Source of the DNA: Bacteroidales bacterium
GTDB taxonomy: Bacteria > Bacteroidota > Bacteroidia > Bacteroidales > F082
Assembly: GCA_024762735.1 (NCBI GenBank)
Contig: JANTGU010000008.1
Location: forward strand, 1-21,176
Direction: 5' to 3'
Length of the DNA: 21,176 nt
Below the pieces are notes generated by a model. The model was not told the origin of the DNA, did no database searches, and saw nothing but the letters and a program-made list of their open reading frames with translations. A program made the position numbers and the translations under genes. This document shows positions 1 through 8,200 of this stretch, piece after piece (the first letter of the stretch is position 1; each line of letters starts with the position of its first letter).

Positions 1-122
1 ATCATTCTGTTAGCGCAAGGATTTATCCGGACTGATATGATGAGAAACTGATAGTACTCCTCAGAATTTCTTAACAAAACTTAATCTTTTACCCTGCTGC
101 TGTGAAGCAATTAACTTTTTTG

Positions 123-130
123 TATATTTG
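123..130 (+). promoter_or_regulatory. Bacteroidota-type -7 promoter element
   Basis: The sequence TATATTTG fits the Bacteroidota -7 consensus TAnnTTTG and lies 22 bases before the hydroxylase ATG, leaving a short leader. I do not see a convincing TTTG-like -33 element at the usual 19-21 base spacing, so the call rests on the -7 motif and its position. Confidence 0.6.
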
Positions 131-152
131 AAATCATTCTAAATAGAGCGTT

Positions 153-1781
153 ATGAAAGTCAATAAAGCAGTGGATAATTTACCCGGTTATTTGAAAGGA
201 TACATGGTTGATCAGCATTACGAGCGTTATACGGGACGCGACCAGGCCGTATGGCGCCATGTGATGCGTCGTAACCTGGATTACCTGCCAAAGGTGGCTC
301 ACCCTTCGTATGTGAATGGGTTAAGGCAAACCGGTATTTCCGCGGATAGCATCCCGCGTATTGAAGAGATGAATGAGATTCTTGGTCAAATTGGCTGGGG
401 TGCTGTGGCGGTAGATGGCTTTATTCCCCCGGCTGCTTTTATGGATTTTCAGGCCCACAACGTGTTGGTCATTGCAGCTGATATCAGGTCTGTTGAGCAC
501 ATCAACTATACGCCTGCACCCGATATTATTCACGAGGCAGCCGGCCATGCTCCCATCATCGCGGATGCTGAATATGCATCCTATCTTCAGCTTTTTGGCA
601 AGATAGGCACCAAAGCCTTTTCCTCCAAAAACGATTACGCCTTGTATGAGTTGATTAGGCATCTTTCCATTTTAAAGGCTGACCCCAATACCCCTGAAAA
701 AGAGATAGCAGAGGCTGAGCAAACTCTGTTTGCCGCCGTCGAGAACCTTGGCATTCCTTCCGAAATGGCTTTAATCCGGAATCTTCACTGGTGGACGGTT
801 GAATACGGGCTGATAGGAGATTTGAATAATCCGAAAATTTATGGTGCCGGCCTGCTCTCTTCCATAGGAGAGAGTAGGAGCGCGTTGAAGCCTGGTGTGG
901 TCAAGCTGCCATACACCCTGGATGCCATGGATTACAGTTTCGATATCACCAAACCGCAACCCCAGCTTTTTGTAACACCTGATTTTAATCACCTGACCAC
1001 TATACTGAATGAATTTGCCGATACCATGGGCTTGCGTACCGGGGGAATGGATGGAATATTAAAAGCACAACGTTCGGGTAAGGTGGCTACGCTGGTGTAC
1101 AGCTCCGGGTTACAGGTGTCGGGAAGGGTAACCGATGTGCTGGTTCACGAAGGACAACCGGTGTATATCAATACTTCGGGTGAAACCATTTTATGTTATC
1201 GTGATGCTGTTTTACCAGGGCATGACAAGCAATATCATGCCACCGGATTTGGCTCCCCCATTGGAAAAATAAAAGGCTCGTTAAAACCTACCCGTTTTTT
1301 AACGGATCACGATTTGTCCTCCATGAAGATTGTGAAAGGCTACCATTCGGTATTTGAGTTTGAATCGGGGATTAAAGTAGAAGGGGTATTGAAAAACGTG
1401 TTACGCAGAGAGGGGAAGATATTAATCATGAGCTTTGTTGATTGCACTGTTACCCATAAGGGCAAAACGCTGTTTGAACCCTCGTGGGGTGTGTTTGACA
1501 TGGCAGTAGGTGAGAAAATTGTTTCTGCATTTAACGGCCCTGCCGACCATCAGGCCTGGGGAACGCACTACGAAGCACCAAAAGAAAAAACCCATCAAAT
1601 AATTTATACTGAAGAGGAACAACGGGTATTTGCCTTGTACGAAGAAATGAGAAATATTAGAAAGGGTGGTAGTAAACGGGGGCAGATAACCAAACTCAAA
1701 GAAACCGTTTTAAACCATTTTCCTGATGAGTGGCTGTTGTTGGAGGAGATTGAGGAGTTTTTTAAATATGGTAACGATTAA
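153..1781 (+). CDS. Pterin-dependent aromatic amino acid hydroxylase with C-terminal extension
   Basis: A non-heme iron monooxygenase that hydroxylates an aromatic amino acid (probably phenylalanine, possibly tryptophan or tyrosine) using a tetrahydropterin and O2 in the cytoplasm. The iron site is visible: HEAAGH gives His127 and His132, and WTVEYG gives Glu217, the 2-His-1-carboxylate triad. The preceding YTPAPDI segment and the later YGAGLLSSIGE and FDITKPQPQLFV segments are family hallmarks. The catalytic domain occupies about residues 1-300. There is no N-terminal ACT regulatory domain, but about 240 residues follow the catalytic part, in which I recognise no domain; similar long forms are my recollection for Bacteroidota. 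A promoter element lies 22 bases upstream. No pterin-recycling gene is adjacent. Family is certain; substrate is not. Confidence 0.93.
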   Translation: MKVNKAVDNLPGYLKGYMVDQHYERYTGRDQAVWRHVMRRNLDYLPKVAHPSYVNGLRQTGISADSIPRIEEMNEILGQIGWGAVAVDGFIPPAAFMDFQAHNVLVIAADIRSVEHINYTPAPDIIHEAAGHAPIIADAEYASYLQLFGKIGTKAFSSKNDYALYELIRHLSILKADPNTPEKEIAEAEQTLFAAVENLGIPSEMALIRNLHWWTVEYGLIGDLNNPKIYGAGLLSSIGESRSALKPGVVKLPYTLDAMDYSFDITKPQPQLFVTPDFNHLTTILNEFADTMGLRTGGMDGILKAQRSGKVATLVYSSGLQVSGRVTDVLVHEGQPVYINTSGETILCYRDAVLPGHDKQYHATGFGSPIGKIKGSLKPTRFLTDHDLSSMKIVKGYHSVFEFESGIKVEGVLKNVLRREGKILIMSFVDCTVTHKGKTLFEPSWGVFDMAVGEKIVSAFNGPADHQAWGTHYEAPKEKTHQIIYTEEEQRVFALYEEMRNIRKGGSKRGQITKLKETVLNHFPDEWLLLEEIEEFFKYGND

Positions 1782-1869
1782 GCCGACAGGTTGCAAAATC
1801 TATTCTTTACGTTGTGGCTAATTTGACATCTTCAAAAATAATTGTCATTTTATGAAATGAAAAAATGTG

Positions 1870-1877
1870 TATATTTG
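1870..1877 (+). promoter_or_regulatory. Bacteroidota-type -7 promoter element
   Basis: TATATTTG matches TAnnTTTG and sits 41 bases before the ATG of the secreted LamG-like gene, suggesting that this gene has its own promoter and is not simply read through from the hydroxylase. The -33 region (a T-rich stretch near 1848) is weak. Confidence 0.6.
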
Positions 1878-1918
1878 ATTATCAATATTGTTTTTATTAT
1901 TAATCAAAATTATTAGAC

Positions 1919-2800
1919 ATGAAAAAACTTTACTTTGTTGCGATTATCGCTTTTCTGCTTTCAGGCTTAAATGTAAATGCTCAATCACTTTTAGCCAATT
2001 ATCCTTTAATTAGTGATGGTGTTGATGTCACCGGAAACAATTCGGACATGACTATTCGAAAAGCACCGTTTCAAAATGGTGGTATTTATTCAAACGGTAT
2101 TTATTACGGTAATGACACTACGGGCTCTCATATTACAACGCCCCAAATAAACAACTTCGATTTTGATAATCTTGCAGTAAAAGTTGATTTTCTACTTGAG
2201 GAGTATCCGGAAAACAGAATGCCTGTTGTTATGTGCGGGATGGGATGGCGATGGCTAAGTGCCTGGATGGATGATGATAAACTGGCTATTTCCGCTAATA
2301 ATGGTAGTATTTTTGAAATTAGTGATGTTACGGTAAATCTTAATGAATGGCATGCTGTAACCCTTACCTATAACAAGAATGACGGCGAAATAAAGTTATA
2401 TTTTGACAATGTGGACACCTTAACTTTTGAGGTTGATGAGCTTAATCAGGGTAACGATGCCCGAGTTTTAAATTCTGATGGCGGAGGCGGAAGGGCCTAT
2501 AAAGGTTACTGGAAAAATCTTGAAATTCATAATAGCTCTGTTATTACCCATGTTAACAGTATGCCTTTACAATCCATTAGTATTAAAACAGACGGCAACC
2601 GGATACACGTTAACAATCCGCTTGTTAATAATGGGATTAACCTGCAAATGTTTGACATAAGTGGTAGGTTGTTAGCCGGGTACCAGCTTGGCATGGGAAC
2701 AAATAGCTTTAACATCCCACAGGAAAATCAGGTAATAATGATTGTACTTGATGATCAGAAAGGAAACCGCTTTACCCGGAAACTTTATTGCCACCAGTAA
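1919..2800 (+). CDS. Secreted LamG/concanavalin-like protein with C-terminal sorting domain
   Basis: A 293-residue exported protein. It starts with a Sec signal peptide (Lys-Lys, hydrophobic core, likely cleavage after NVNA, residue 21). Residues about 40-205 read as a LamG-type jelly roll: alternating beta strands, a NEWHAVTLTYN strand and a LYFDN strand typical of these folds, ending in GYWKNLEIHNS. Residues about 215-293 resemble a type A sorting domain of the type IX secretion system, with the MFDISGRLL and NSFNIPQ motifs and a basic final strand. The known role of such domains is export across the outer membrane and surface attachment. No catalytic residues are evident; carbohydrate or protein binding is inference. 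It has its own candidate promoter, and its last 29 bases overlap the end of the opposite-strand PAP2 gene. Confidence 0.8.
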   Translation: MKKLYFVAIIAFLLSGLNVNAQSLLANYPLISDGVDVTGNNSDMTIRKAPFQNGGIYSNGIYYGNDTTGSHITTPQINNFDFDNLAVKVDFLLEEYPENRMPVVMCGMGWRWLSAWMDDDKLAISANNGSIFEISDVTVNLNEWHAVTLTYNKNDGEIKLYFDNVDTLTFEVDELNQGNDARVLNSDGGGGRAYKGYWKNLEIHNSSVITHVNSMPLQSISIKTDGNRIHVNNPLVNNGINLQMFDISGRLLAGYQLGMGTNSFNIPQENQVIMIVLDDQKGNRFTRKLYCHQ

Positions 2801-3656
2801 GCTTTTTATAAAGCCAACGTGTTAAATCATAAACCAGTGGGACTGAAATAAACCCGCCTATTACATCCACTAAATAGTGCGCCTTGATGTACACGGTGGC
2901 AAACCACAGCAGCACTACCGGAATAAGAATTATCCAAAAGGTTTTTCGTAGGTACTTAAAAGTAAGGATTAAAAAAATAATCGACATGCCCACGTGCGAA
3001 CTGGGAAAAGCCCCGGTATGGGTTTCGCCGATGCCCTGTGCTATTTTTACAAGCTTGCTGAAAAAATAAGAATCAACAGCTTTGGCATCGGCACCATAAA
3101 AATAAAATTGTGGCCCTTTTACCGGAAACAGCGCAAAAAATAGATAGTAAATAACGAAGGAGGTAAAAATAAAAAAGATGATCTCCTTCATTTTTGACCG
3201 ATTCCAAAAGTACGCCGCTAACCCGATGCCAATGGTTTGCAAATAGTAAAAGAAATAGCTGAAATTCATGATCTCGCTAAACCACTTTTGAGGAAAGTGT
3301 TTGGAAAATTCGATGCTGGGCTGCATGCCCCAAAGGTGCTGTTCGGCTGAAACAAACCAAGGATCAAGATAATCGAAAAAGATATTGTTAAGATAACCGG
3401 TCTCTTTGTAAAAATAGGTGAGCAGCAAAAGCGGGTAAAAGTTTCGAATCAGGTAATAGATGGTGTTGCGATGCCATTTGGTCGTGTCAGCTTGCACCAT
3501 GGCAAAAATAAATACGGCAACAGCTACCCGCGCAACAATATGACTTCCCACATGGGTTAACCTGTTCCAGCCAACAACCATGTACAACAAGGTAACAGCC
3601 ATGTAACCCAGGGTAACTATGTCAACCGGAAGAAACTGTTGTTTTGTTATTTTCAT
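2772..3656 (-). CDS. PAP2-superfamily membrane phosphatase
   Basis: A polytopic membrane protein of 294 residues from the phosphatidic acid phosphatase type 2 superfamily. The three signature regions are present in order: KGPQ at about 180 (replacing the usual K-x6-RP), PSSHVG at 218-223 with His221, and YIKAHYLVDVIGG with His260 and Asp264, the catalytic His/Asp pair. Several hydrophobic segments surround them. Such enzymes remove or transfer phosphate from lipid phosphates at the periplasmic membrane face. The overall arrangement resembles the PAP2_3 branch, which includes Aur1-like inositol phosphorylceramide synthases, so a sphingolipid or undecaprenyl-phosphate role is equally possible. 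It is last in a minus-strand cluster, 80 bases after the M48 gene, with no clear promoter of its own. Its 3' end overlaps the LamG gene. Confidence 0.87.
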   Translation of the reverse strand: MKITKQQFLPVDIVTLGYMAVTLLYMVVGWNRLTHVGSHIVARVAVAVFIFAMVQADTTKWHRNTIYYLIRNFYPLLLLTYFYKETGYLNNIFFDYLDPWFVSAEQHLWGMQPSIEFSKHFPQKWFSEIMNFSYFFYYLQTIGIGLAAYFWNRSKMKEIIFFIFTSFVIYYLFFALFPVKGPQFYFYGADAKAVDSYFFSKLVKIAQGIGETHTGAFPSSHVGMSIIFLILTFKYLRKTFWIILIPVVLLWFATVYIKAHYLVDVIGGFISVPLVYDLTRWLYKKLTGGNKVSG

Positions 3657-3736
3657 AACGATGCTATTTTTTCTGATTTTTCAACCTGATAAGTTTACAC
3701 TGATTAGTTACGTAATTATTACAACTTCAACGAAAA

Positions 3737-4981
3737 CTAAACTGCCGTATGGTTTCCTTTTAACCGGCTCATCCGCTGCAACAGGGTTGGGTGCGAATAG
3801 TTAAAAAACACGTAAAGCGGATGAGGTCTTAAATTGCTTAAACTTTTAACCGATAGTTTTATCAGCGCGTTGATAAGCTTGTTGGCATCATAGTTTTTTC
3901 CGGCATAAGCATCGGCCTGGTATTCAAATTTGCGTGAAAACAGGTTCGAAAAAATGCCCATGATAAACGATACAGGAGAAAACAGAAAAGCAAAGGCCAG
4001 CAGTCCCATGTGAAAGGAGGGCTGTTTGGCACCCAGGGCATACGATAACTCCGGGTTCGACAATGCATACCACAGCAGCGCTACTAATATGCCTGTTTGA
4101 ACCAGCGACATGGCAAGTCCCTTGACAATATGCCTGTTTTTGTTGTGCCCAACCTCGTGCGCCAGCACCCCTACAATTTCTTGAGTGGTTAAATCGTTGA
4201 TAAGGGTATCGTAAAGAATAATCCGCTTTTTGGCACCCAGCCCCGAAAAATAGGCGTTGGCTTTGGTGCTTCTTTTGGAACCGTCAATCACGTAAATGTT
4301 ATCCAGTTTGAACCCTGCTTTTAGGGCAAACTGCTCGATGGCTGATTTAAGTTCACCCTCTTCCAACGGAGTGAGTTTGTTAAAGATGGGGACAAAAATC
4401 TGGGTGTAAAACATGGCCATAAAAATCATGAAAATGCTCAGGCCTCCCATGACAATAATCCAAAACCATTCACCGGTCGCCGCGTAGGCCCATTGAATAA
4501 ACAGCAAAAAAACTGATCCCAGTATTCCGCTCACCAACCAGCCTTTTAGCTTGTCAAGCACAAAAGTTTTTCCTGTGGTTTTGTTAAAACCGAATCTGGT
4601 TTCAATAATAAAAGTGTCGTAAAGTTGAAAGGGTATGGAAATCAAATCCATGGCAAAGCCCAGGATGCCAAAAAACAACAGGCTTTGCAGGTAAGCGTTG
4701 GGAGTAATGGCTCTTACCCATTCGTCAACCCAGGCAAATCCACCGGCGAATAATACCCCCAAAAACAGGAGCAGGCTAAAACTATCGCTGATAAACGAAA
4801 ACCGGATGTTGGTTTTTTGGTAGTTGAGCGAACGGGTGTATTTCTCCTGATTGTAAATCGCTTTTAGCTCACCAGGTAAGGCAGGTGTCATGCGTTTTAA
4901 ATTCAAAAGGCTTAGGCTTTTGCCAAAAAGGAAGTCAAATACCACCAGCGCTACAATAATCCAAAACAGTGTATTGCTCAT
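3737..4981 (-). CDS. M48-family CAAX prenyl protease-like metallopeptidase
   Basis: An integral membrane zinc metallopeptidase of the Ste24/M48 family. The N-terminal half (about residues 1-200) has several membrane segments and matches the CAAX-protease N-terminal domain. The zinc motif is HEVGH at 275-279, followed by NKNRH, and the third ligand is supplied by the EYQAD segment (Glu353). Further membrane segments lie around 285-345. Length 414 is typical. Bacterial members are thought to act in membrane protein quality control; true CAAX substrates are not expected. The start codon is separated by a single base from the stop of the upstream DUF218 gene, which strongly suggests co-transcription and possibly translational coupling. 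Confidence 0.92.
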   Translation of the reverse strand: MSNTLFWIIVALVVFDFLFGKSLSLLNLKRMTPALPGELKAIYNQEKYTRSLNYQKTNIRFSFISDSFSLLLFLGVLFAGGFAWVDEWVRAITPNAYLQSLLFFGILGFAMDLISIPFQLYDTFIIETRFGFNKTTGKTFVLDKLKGWLVSGILGSVFLLFIQWAYAATGEWFWIIVMGGLSIFMIFMAMFYTQIFVPIFNKLTPLEEGELKSAIEQFALKAGFKLDNIYVIDGSKRSTKANAYFSGLGAKKRIILYDTLINDLTTQEIVGVLAHEVGHNKNRHIVKGLAMSLVQTGILVALLWYALSNPELSYALGAKQPSFHMGLLAFAFLFSPVSFIMGIFSNLFSRKFEYQADAYAGKNYDANKLINALIKLSVKSLSNLRPHPLYVFFNYSHPTLLQRMSRLKGNHTAV

Positions 4982-4982
4982 A

Positions 4983-5750
4983 CTAAATATATCCTAAAAT
5001 TTTGTAAACATAATATCCCAGCACCTCGTGGGTCATTCCTTCCCAAATAGTCATGTTGATAGCGTAAGGGTAAAATAGATAATCAAAGGTGATGACATCG
5101 CTATCACGCAATAGGTTCGTCGCAAAAGGCCTTACGCGAACACCTTCTTTTTGAAAGCAGCCTACGCTGCGCCGCATATGCAGCGAGGAGGTGATAAGCA
5201 AACAGGTGTCGGTTACATTGTTGTGGGCTAGCATTTTATTAGCATAAACAGCGTTTTCATGGGTATTGTCAGCCGAAGTGTCCACCCAAATTGAACTGTC
5301 GGGAATGCCCATCTCGAGCAGAGCCTTGCGCATCAGGTTTCCCTCTTTCGCGTCACGATAGATAAGGTTGCCTGCAGAACCGGTAACCAAAATGTGTTTT
5401 ATTTTACCTTTGTTGTAAAGCAATACAGCCTGCATCAGCCGGTCAGCATTGTAGTTAAAGGTTACTTTCGATAGCAGCGAGTTATACGAAATGGTGTTGC
5501 CTCCCAGCACGATGCCAACAGGATAAGTGCGCTGAATTTCAGAGTCTTTGGTGCCATCCCAGGCCCAAACACCGGTTAGCAACCCCACCAAAAAGGAGTT
5601 CGTAAAAATAAAGAGCAGGACGGTGGCTGTCGCGAGAAAGCGTTTTCTTTTGCGCGGCTTTTTAGCCACCAACGCCACCAGCAGCAAGGCCATCACCCAA
5701 ATCAAGGGCGACAACAAAAACGAGATTATTTTAGAGAAGATAAAAAACAT
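4983..5750 (-). CDS. SanA/YdcF-type DUF218 membrane protein
   Basis: A 255-residue DUF218-family protein. Two N-terminal hydrophobic segments (about 5-28 and 38-60, separated by a very basic KKPRKRKR stretch) anchor it in the inner membrane. The DUF218 domain spans about 75-215, with VGIVLGGN at 78-85, ILVTGSAGN at 120-128, the acidic ADNTHENAVYA at 160-170 and LLITSSLHMRRS at 184-195. Relatives such as SanA and ElyC affect envelope barrier function or lipid-carrier and peptidoglycan metabolism in E. coli; the biochemical reaction is not firmly known. It lies 12 bases after the VWA-like gene and one base before the M48 protease gene, so it is part of the same operon. Confidence 0.87.
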   Translation of the reverse strand: MFFIFSKIISFLLSPLIWVMALLLVALVAKKPRKRKRFLATATVLLFIFTNSFLVGLLTGVWAWDGTKDSEIQRTYPVGIVLGGNTISYNSLLSKVTFNYNADRLMQAVLLYNKGKIKHILVTGSAGNLIYRDAKEGNLMRKALLEMGIPDSSIWVDTSADNTHENAVYANKMLAHNNVTDTCLLITSSLHMRRSVGCFQKEGVRVRPFATNLLRDSDVITFDYLFYPYAINMTIWEGMTHEVLGYYVYKILGYI

Positions 5751-5762
5751 GGTTTTAGAATT

Positions 5763-7847
5763 TTAGTACGAACCAAAATATTTCCGCAGAAACCACTCCA
5801 GCGATAACAAAAACAGGATGAGTGCCATGATATACCAAATATCGTTCACTCCCCGGGTTTGATAGCTGTATACCACACGTGTTTTTACATTTTGATTTTT
5901 TTGAAGCATGTTCGGCAGCGAATCCATCTGCTTAGGGTAAATCATCCTTCCCCTGTTTTCCGAGGCCAGCCGGTACATCAAACTATAATCGGCTTGCAAC
6001 TTTCGGCTCTCCTCCGAAGTGGTGTTGACCACAAATTCACCTTTGTCGGTGTAACGCTTGTCGCCAACGCCCGCGCCGGCTTTGTAACGGTAAACCCCCG
6101 GCTCCAGATTTTCAAGCGTCAATCTATACTGCTCGTCGTAGGGTGAAAAACTGTATTTAAATTGTTTCCCCTGTTCGTTGGTGAGCCACAATTCAGTTTC
6201 GGTATTGTTAATCAATTCCCACGAGTCGTTGTACAGTTCTGCTTCCAGGGTTATTTCATCCCCGGGCAAATATTCCTCCTTGCTAATCACCTTTAAATGG
6301 CGTTTGTCTTCGCGTGCCGTGAGGTACTGGACAGTTTTGCCTAACAGCGATTCAACAGCATCAAAATTACTGTTTTGCAAATAATTGTGCATACGCCAAA
6401 GCCAAATCCCTTCGCCCGCGATGATCGCGTTTTTAACCCCCTCTTTTTCATGATAGAGTATGAGCGGGATGTCGGTATCAAGGCTGTTGATTTTTTGATG
6501 GGCAAAGATATGAGCATTCTCGGCGGATTTGTAGTTCCCAAACGGAGTGGTAAGGGGCGGCAGCGACTCTAGCGTAGCGATTTGTTCCTTTCTAAAAGTA
6601 AAAAGGTTGAACATGCTGTTGACAATGGGTTGCGCCAGTTCGGTATTGTGGGCACCGATAACTTGCAGTCCGGCACCTAACTTGTTAAACTCATTCAGAT
6701 TGGAAAGTTTACCTAAAATATAAAGCCGGGGTATTTTTTTGTTTTGGAGTTTTTTTAACCAAGCAGCCGGGTTGTGATTGAGGCAGGGAACCTGATCTAA
6801 AATAACTAAGTCGTAGTCCTCGGGTTTCGCGGTAAGTTTTTTAACATACTGAACTTCTACTTTGTAATCTCGGAATCCCGTCAGGCTTTGCTTGATAGCC
6901 GATATGTCAGGATGAGGCGCCGCGGCCACGATTAGGATTTTTTGTCGCGAGTCGAGCACATTAACAAAGATGCTCTTGCGATTGTTCTGTTTGTTTAGCT
7001 CGTTGTCGAAAGTGGTAAGCGTTAAGGTAACCCTGTGTTTTCCCTTTTCAGTGGCCGGAATCAATATTCTGAATGTTTTTGAAAAGGTGTTGCCACGGAT
7101 TAAAAATGATTGCTGTTCTAACGATTTTCCAAAAGCATTGACTTTTAAAACCGCCTTTTTGCCAGAAAGCTTTTCCGCTTTAATGTTGATTTCTACAGGA
7201 AACTGATCGTTTAGGTAAACCAACTTGTTAAAGCGTACATCGTTTATTTTAAGGTCGGAATAGGTGTTGGTGTCGCCCAGGGCAATGGTATATATAGGCC
7301 AACTCATCTCAGAAGTGGTGTATAACGGGTCGCTTCCCCGGTTGTAGAGCCCGTCGCCGGCCAGCACGATGGCGCCCACGTTAAGCCCGCGATAATGCTC
7401 TTTGATGGTTTTGAAAAAGGAGGAGTAATCCGATTTGGCATCGGTAAAACCGGGGTTGCTACCTTCTCGTACTTGATCTCCAAAATGATAGAGGTCGGTT
7501 TGATAATCCTCTTTTAACGAGGTAACCAGGTTGGCTAGATCTTTTTTAAACCGGGTTTTGTAAAAGGTTGAATCAGGTGATAAAACAATGGACTGTGAAT
7601 TATCAACTCCCACCACGACAATGGGTTTCTCAATGGTTTTCAACCGTGTTTTAATAAAAGGCGTTAGCAGTAAAAAAAGCAACAGCGAAATCGAGAGAAA
7701 TCGTATGACAAACAGGAGGGCGGAAATTTTAACCGACAGGCGGGATGCCGGATTTTTAAAGTATAGCAGTAAAGCATAAAGCAGCCCGCCGGCCCCAACC
7801 GCTGCAAGCCACCACCACGAGTATGTTGAATAGAGTTCTGAAATCAA
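5763..7847 (-). CDS. VWA-like membrane protein with glutamine-amidotransferase-like region
   Basis: A 694-residue protein with two N-terminal membrane segments (about 10-29 and 41-62) and one near the C-terminus (about 672-689), so the central 600 residues probably face the periplasm. Just after the second segment comes VVVGVDNSQS (Asp82, Ser84, Ser86), which fits the DxSxS metal-ion site of a von Willebrand factor A fold; an AGDGLYNRGSDP segment near 163-174 belongs to the same domain. Strand-rich Ig-like segments follow, then KILIVAAAPHPDIS at about 303-316, resembling the class I glutamine-amidotransferase-like fold often fused to these proteins. A C-terminal beta-rich segment precedes the last helix. 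The function is unknown; this architecture is recurrent in Bacteroidota. It is first gene of the minus-strand cluster. Confidence 0.8.
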   Translation of the reverse strand: MISELYSTYSWWWLAAVGAGGLLYALLLYFKNPASRLSVKISALLFVIRFLSISLLLFLLLTPFIKTRLKTIEKPIVVVGVDNSQSIVLSPDSTFYKTRFKKDLANLVTSLKEDYQTDLYHFGDQVREGSNPGFTDAKSDYSSFFKTIKEHYRGLNVGAIVLAGDGLYNRGSDPLYTTSEMSWPIYTIALGDTNTYSDLKINDVRFNKLVYLNDQFPVEINIKAEKLSGKKAVLKVNAFGKSLEQQSFLIRGNTFSKTFRILIPATEKGKHRVTLTLTTFDNELNKQNNRKSIFVNVLDSRQKILIVAAAPHPDISAIKQSLTGFRDYKVEVQYVKKLTAKPEDYDLVILDQVPCLNHNPAAWLKKLQNKKIPRLYILGKLSNLNEFNKLGAGLQVIGAHNTELAQPIVNSMFNLFTFRKEQIATLESLPPLTTPFGNYKSAENAHIFAHQKINSLDTDIPLILYHEKEGVKNAIIAGEGIWLWRMHNYLQNSNFDAVESLLGKTVQYLTAREDKRHLKVISKEEYLPGDEITLEAELYNDSWELINNTETELWLTNEQGKQFKYSFSPYDEQYRLTLENLEPGVYRYKAGAGVGDKRYTDKGEFVVNTTSEESRKLQADYSLMYRLASENRGRMIYPKQMDSLPNMLQKNQNVKTRVVYSYQTRGVNDIWYIMALILFLLSLEWFLRKYFGSY

Positions 7848-7864
7848 AATCGTAATTTTAGCTG

Positions 7865-7872
7865 CAAAGATA
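7865..7872 (-). promoter_or_regulatory. Bacteroidota-type -7 element for the VWA-led operon
   Basis: On the minus strand this reads TATCTTTG, matching TAnnTTTG, and ends 17 bases before the VWA-like gene start. The position gives a very short leader, common in this phylum. The -33 element is not clean. Confidence 0.6.
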
Positions 7873-7952
7873 AGGCATAAGGTTAAAGGAAAAAATCAAA
7901 AGATAATAAATAACATTTTGGGTAATTTTCAAGGAGTTCTGTCAGGAATGAC

Positions 7953-7960
7953 TACTTTTG
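7953..7960 (+). promoter_or_regulatory. Plus-strand Bacteroidota-type -7 element far upstream of gcvT
   Basis: TACTTTTG matches TAnnTTTG. A TTTC sequence at 7927-7930 could serve as a poor -33 element with a 22-base spacer. If active, transcription would start near 7967 and either produce a short untranslated RNA or give gcvT a leader of about 400 bases. No better promoter motif is visible closer to gcvT. Confidence 0.45.
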
Positions 7961-7966
7961 TGCCAC

Positions 7967-8060
7967 CTTGAAAATCAGGGGACGGTTACAAGCAGATTGG
8001 ACGAAAGTTGAATGGTTAGTAGCTGCTCACGATTGCAAACCGTGAAAGAGATGGTTTGCC
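7967..8060 (+). ncRNA. Possible structured leader or small RNA (unassigned)
   Basis: Downstream of a candidate promoter, ACGGTT (7982-7987) can pair with AACCGT (8038-8043), enclosing AGCAG (7991-7995) paired with CTGCT (8023-8027). An alternative hairpin pairs GCAAACC (8035-8041) with GGTTTGC (8053-8059) over an 11-base loop. The first and last of these compete for the same bases. The sequence does not match the glycine riboswitch, SRP RNA, tmRNA or any other family that I can recall. The helices are short and might be chance pairings. Confidence 0.25.
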
Positions 8061-8145
8061 GGGCTTCGGCTCCTGAGCCTCGGTTGCTAAGTTCGACCCC
8101 TGAGCTTGTCGAAGGGTGCCGAAGCAACCGAAGCAGTCGAAGGGT
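8061..8145. repeat. Cluster of short inverted repeats with a TGAGCTTGTCGAAGG motif
   Basis: Contains GGCTC/GAGCC (8068-8072 with 8075-8079), CGGTTGCT (8081-8088) facing AGCAACCG (8123-8130), and TTCGAC (8092-8097) facing GTCGAA (8108-8113). The core CCCTGAGCTTGTCGAAGGG recurs at 8294 and, in altered form, beyond gcvT. I recall this motif as a widely dispersed intergenic repeat in several phyla; that it is repeated across this genome is inference. Confidence 0.6.
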
Positions 8146-8200
8146 TAATACAATATGAAATCTCCAGGACTGTCTAAAGACGAACTGGGGAATGGTTATC

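Noticed and set aside
7967..8060. SRP (4.5S) RNA
   Set aside because: The conserved GGAAGCAGC-type apical loop of the SRP RNA is absent.
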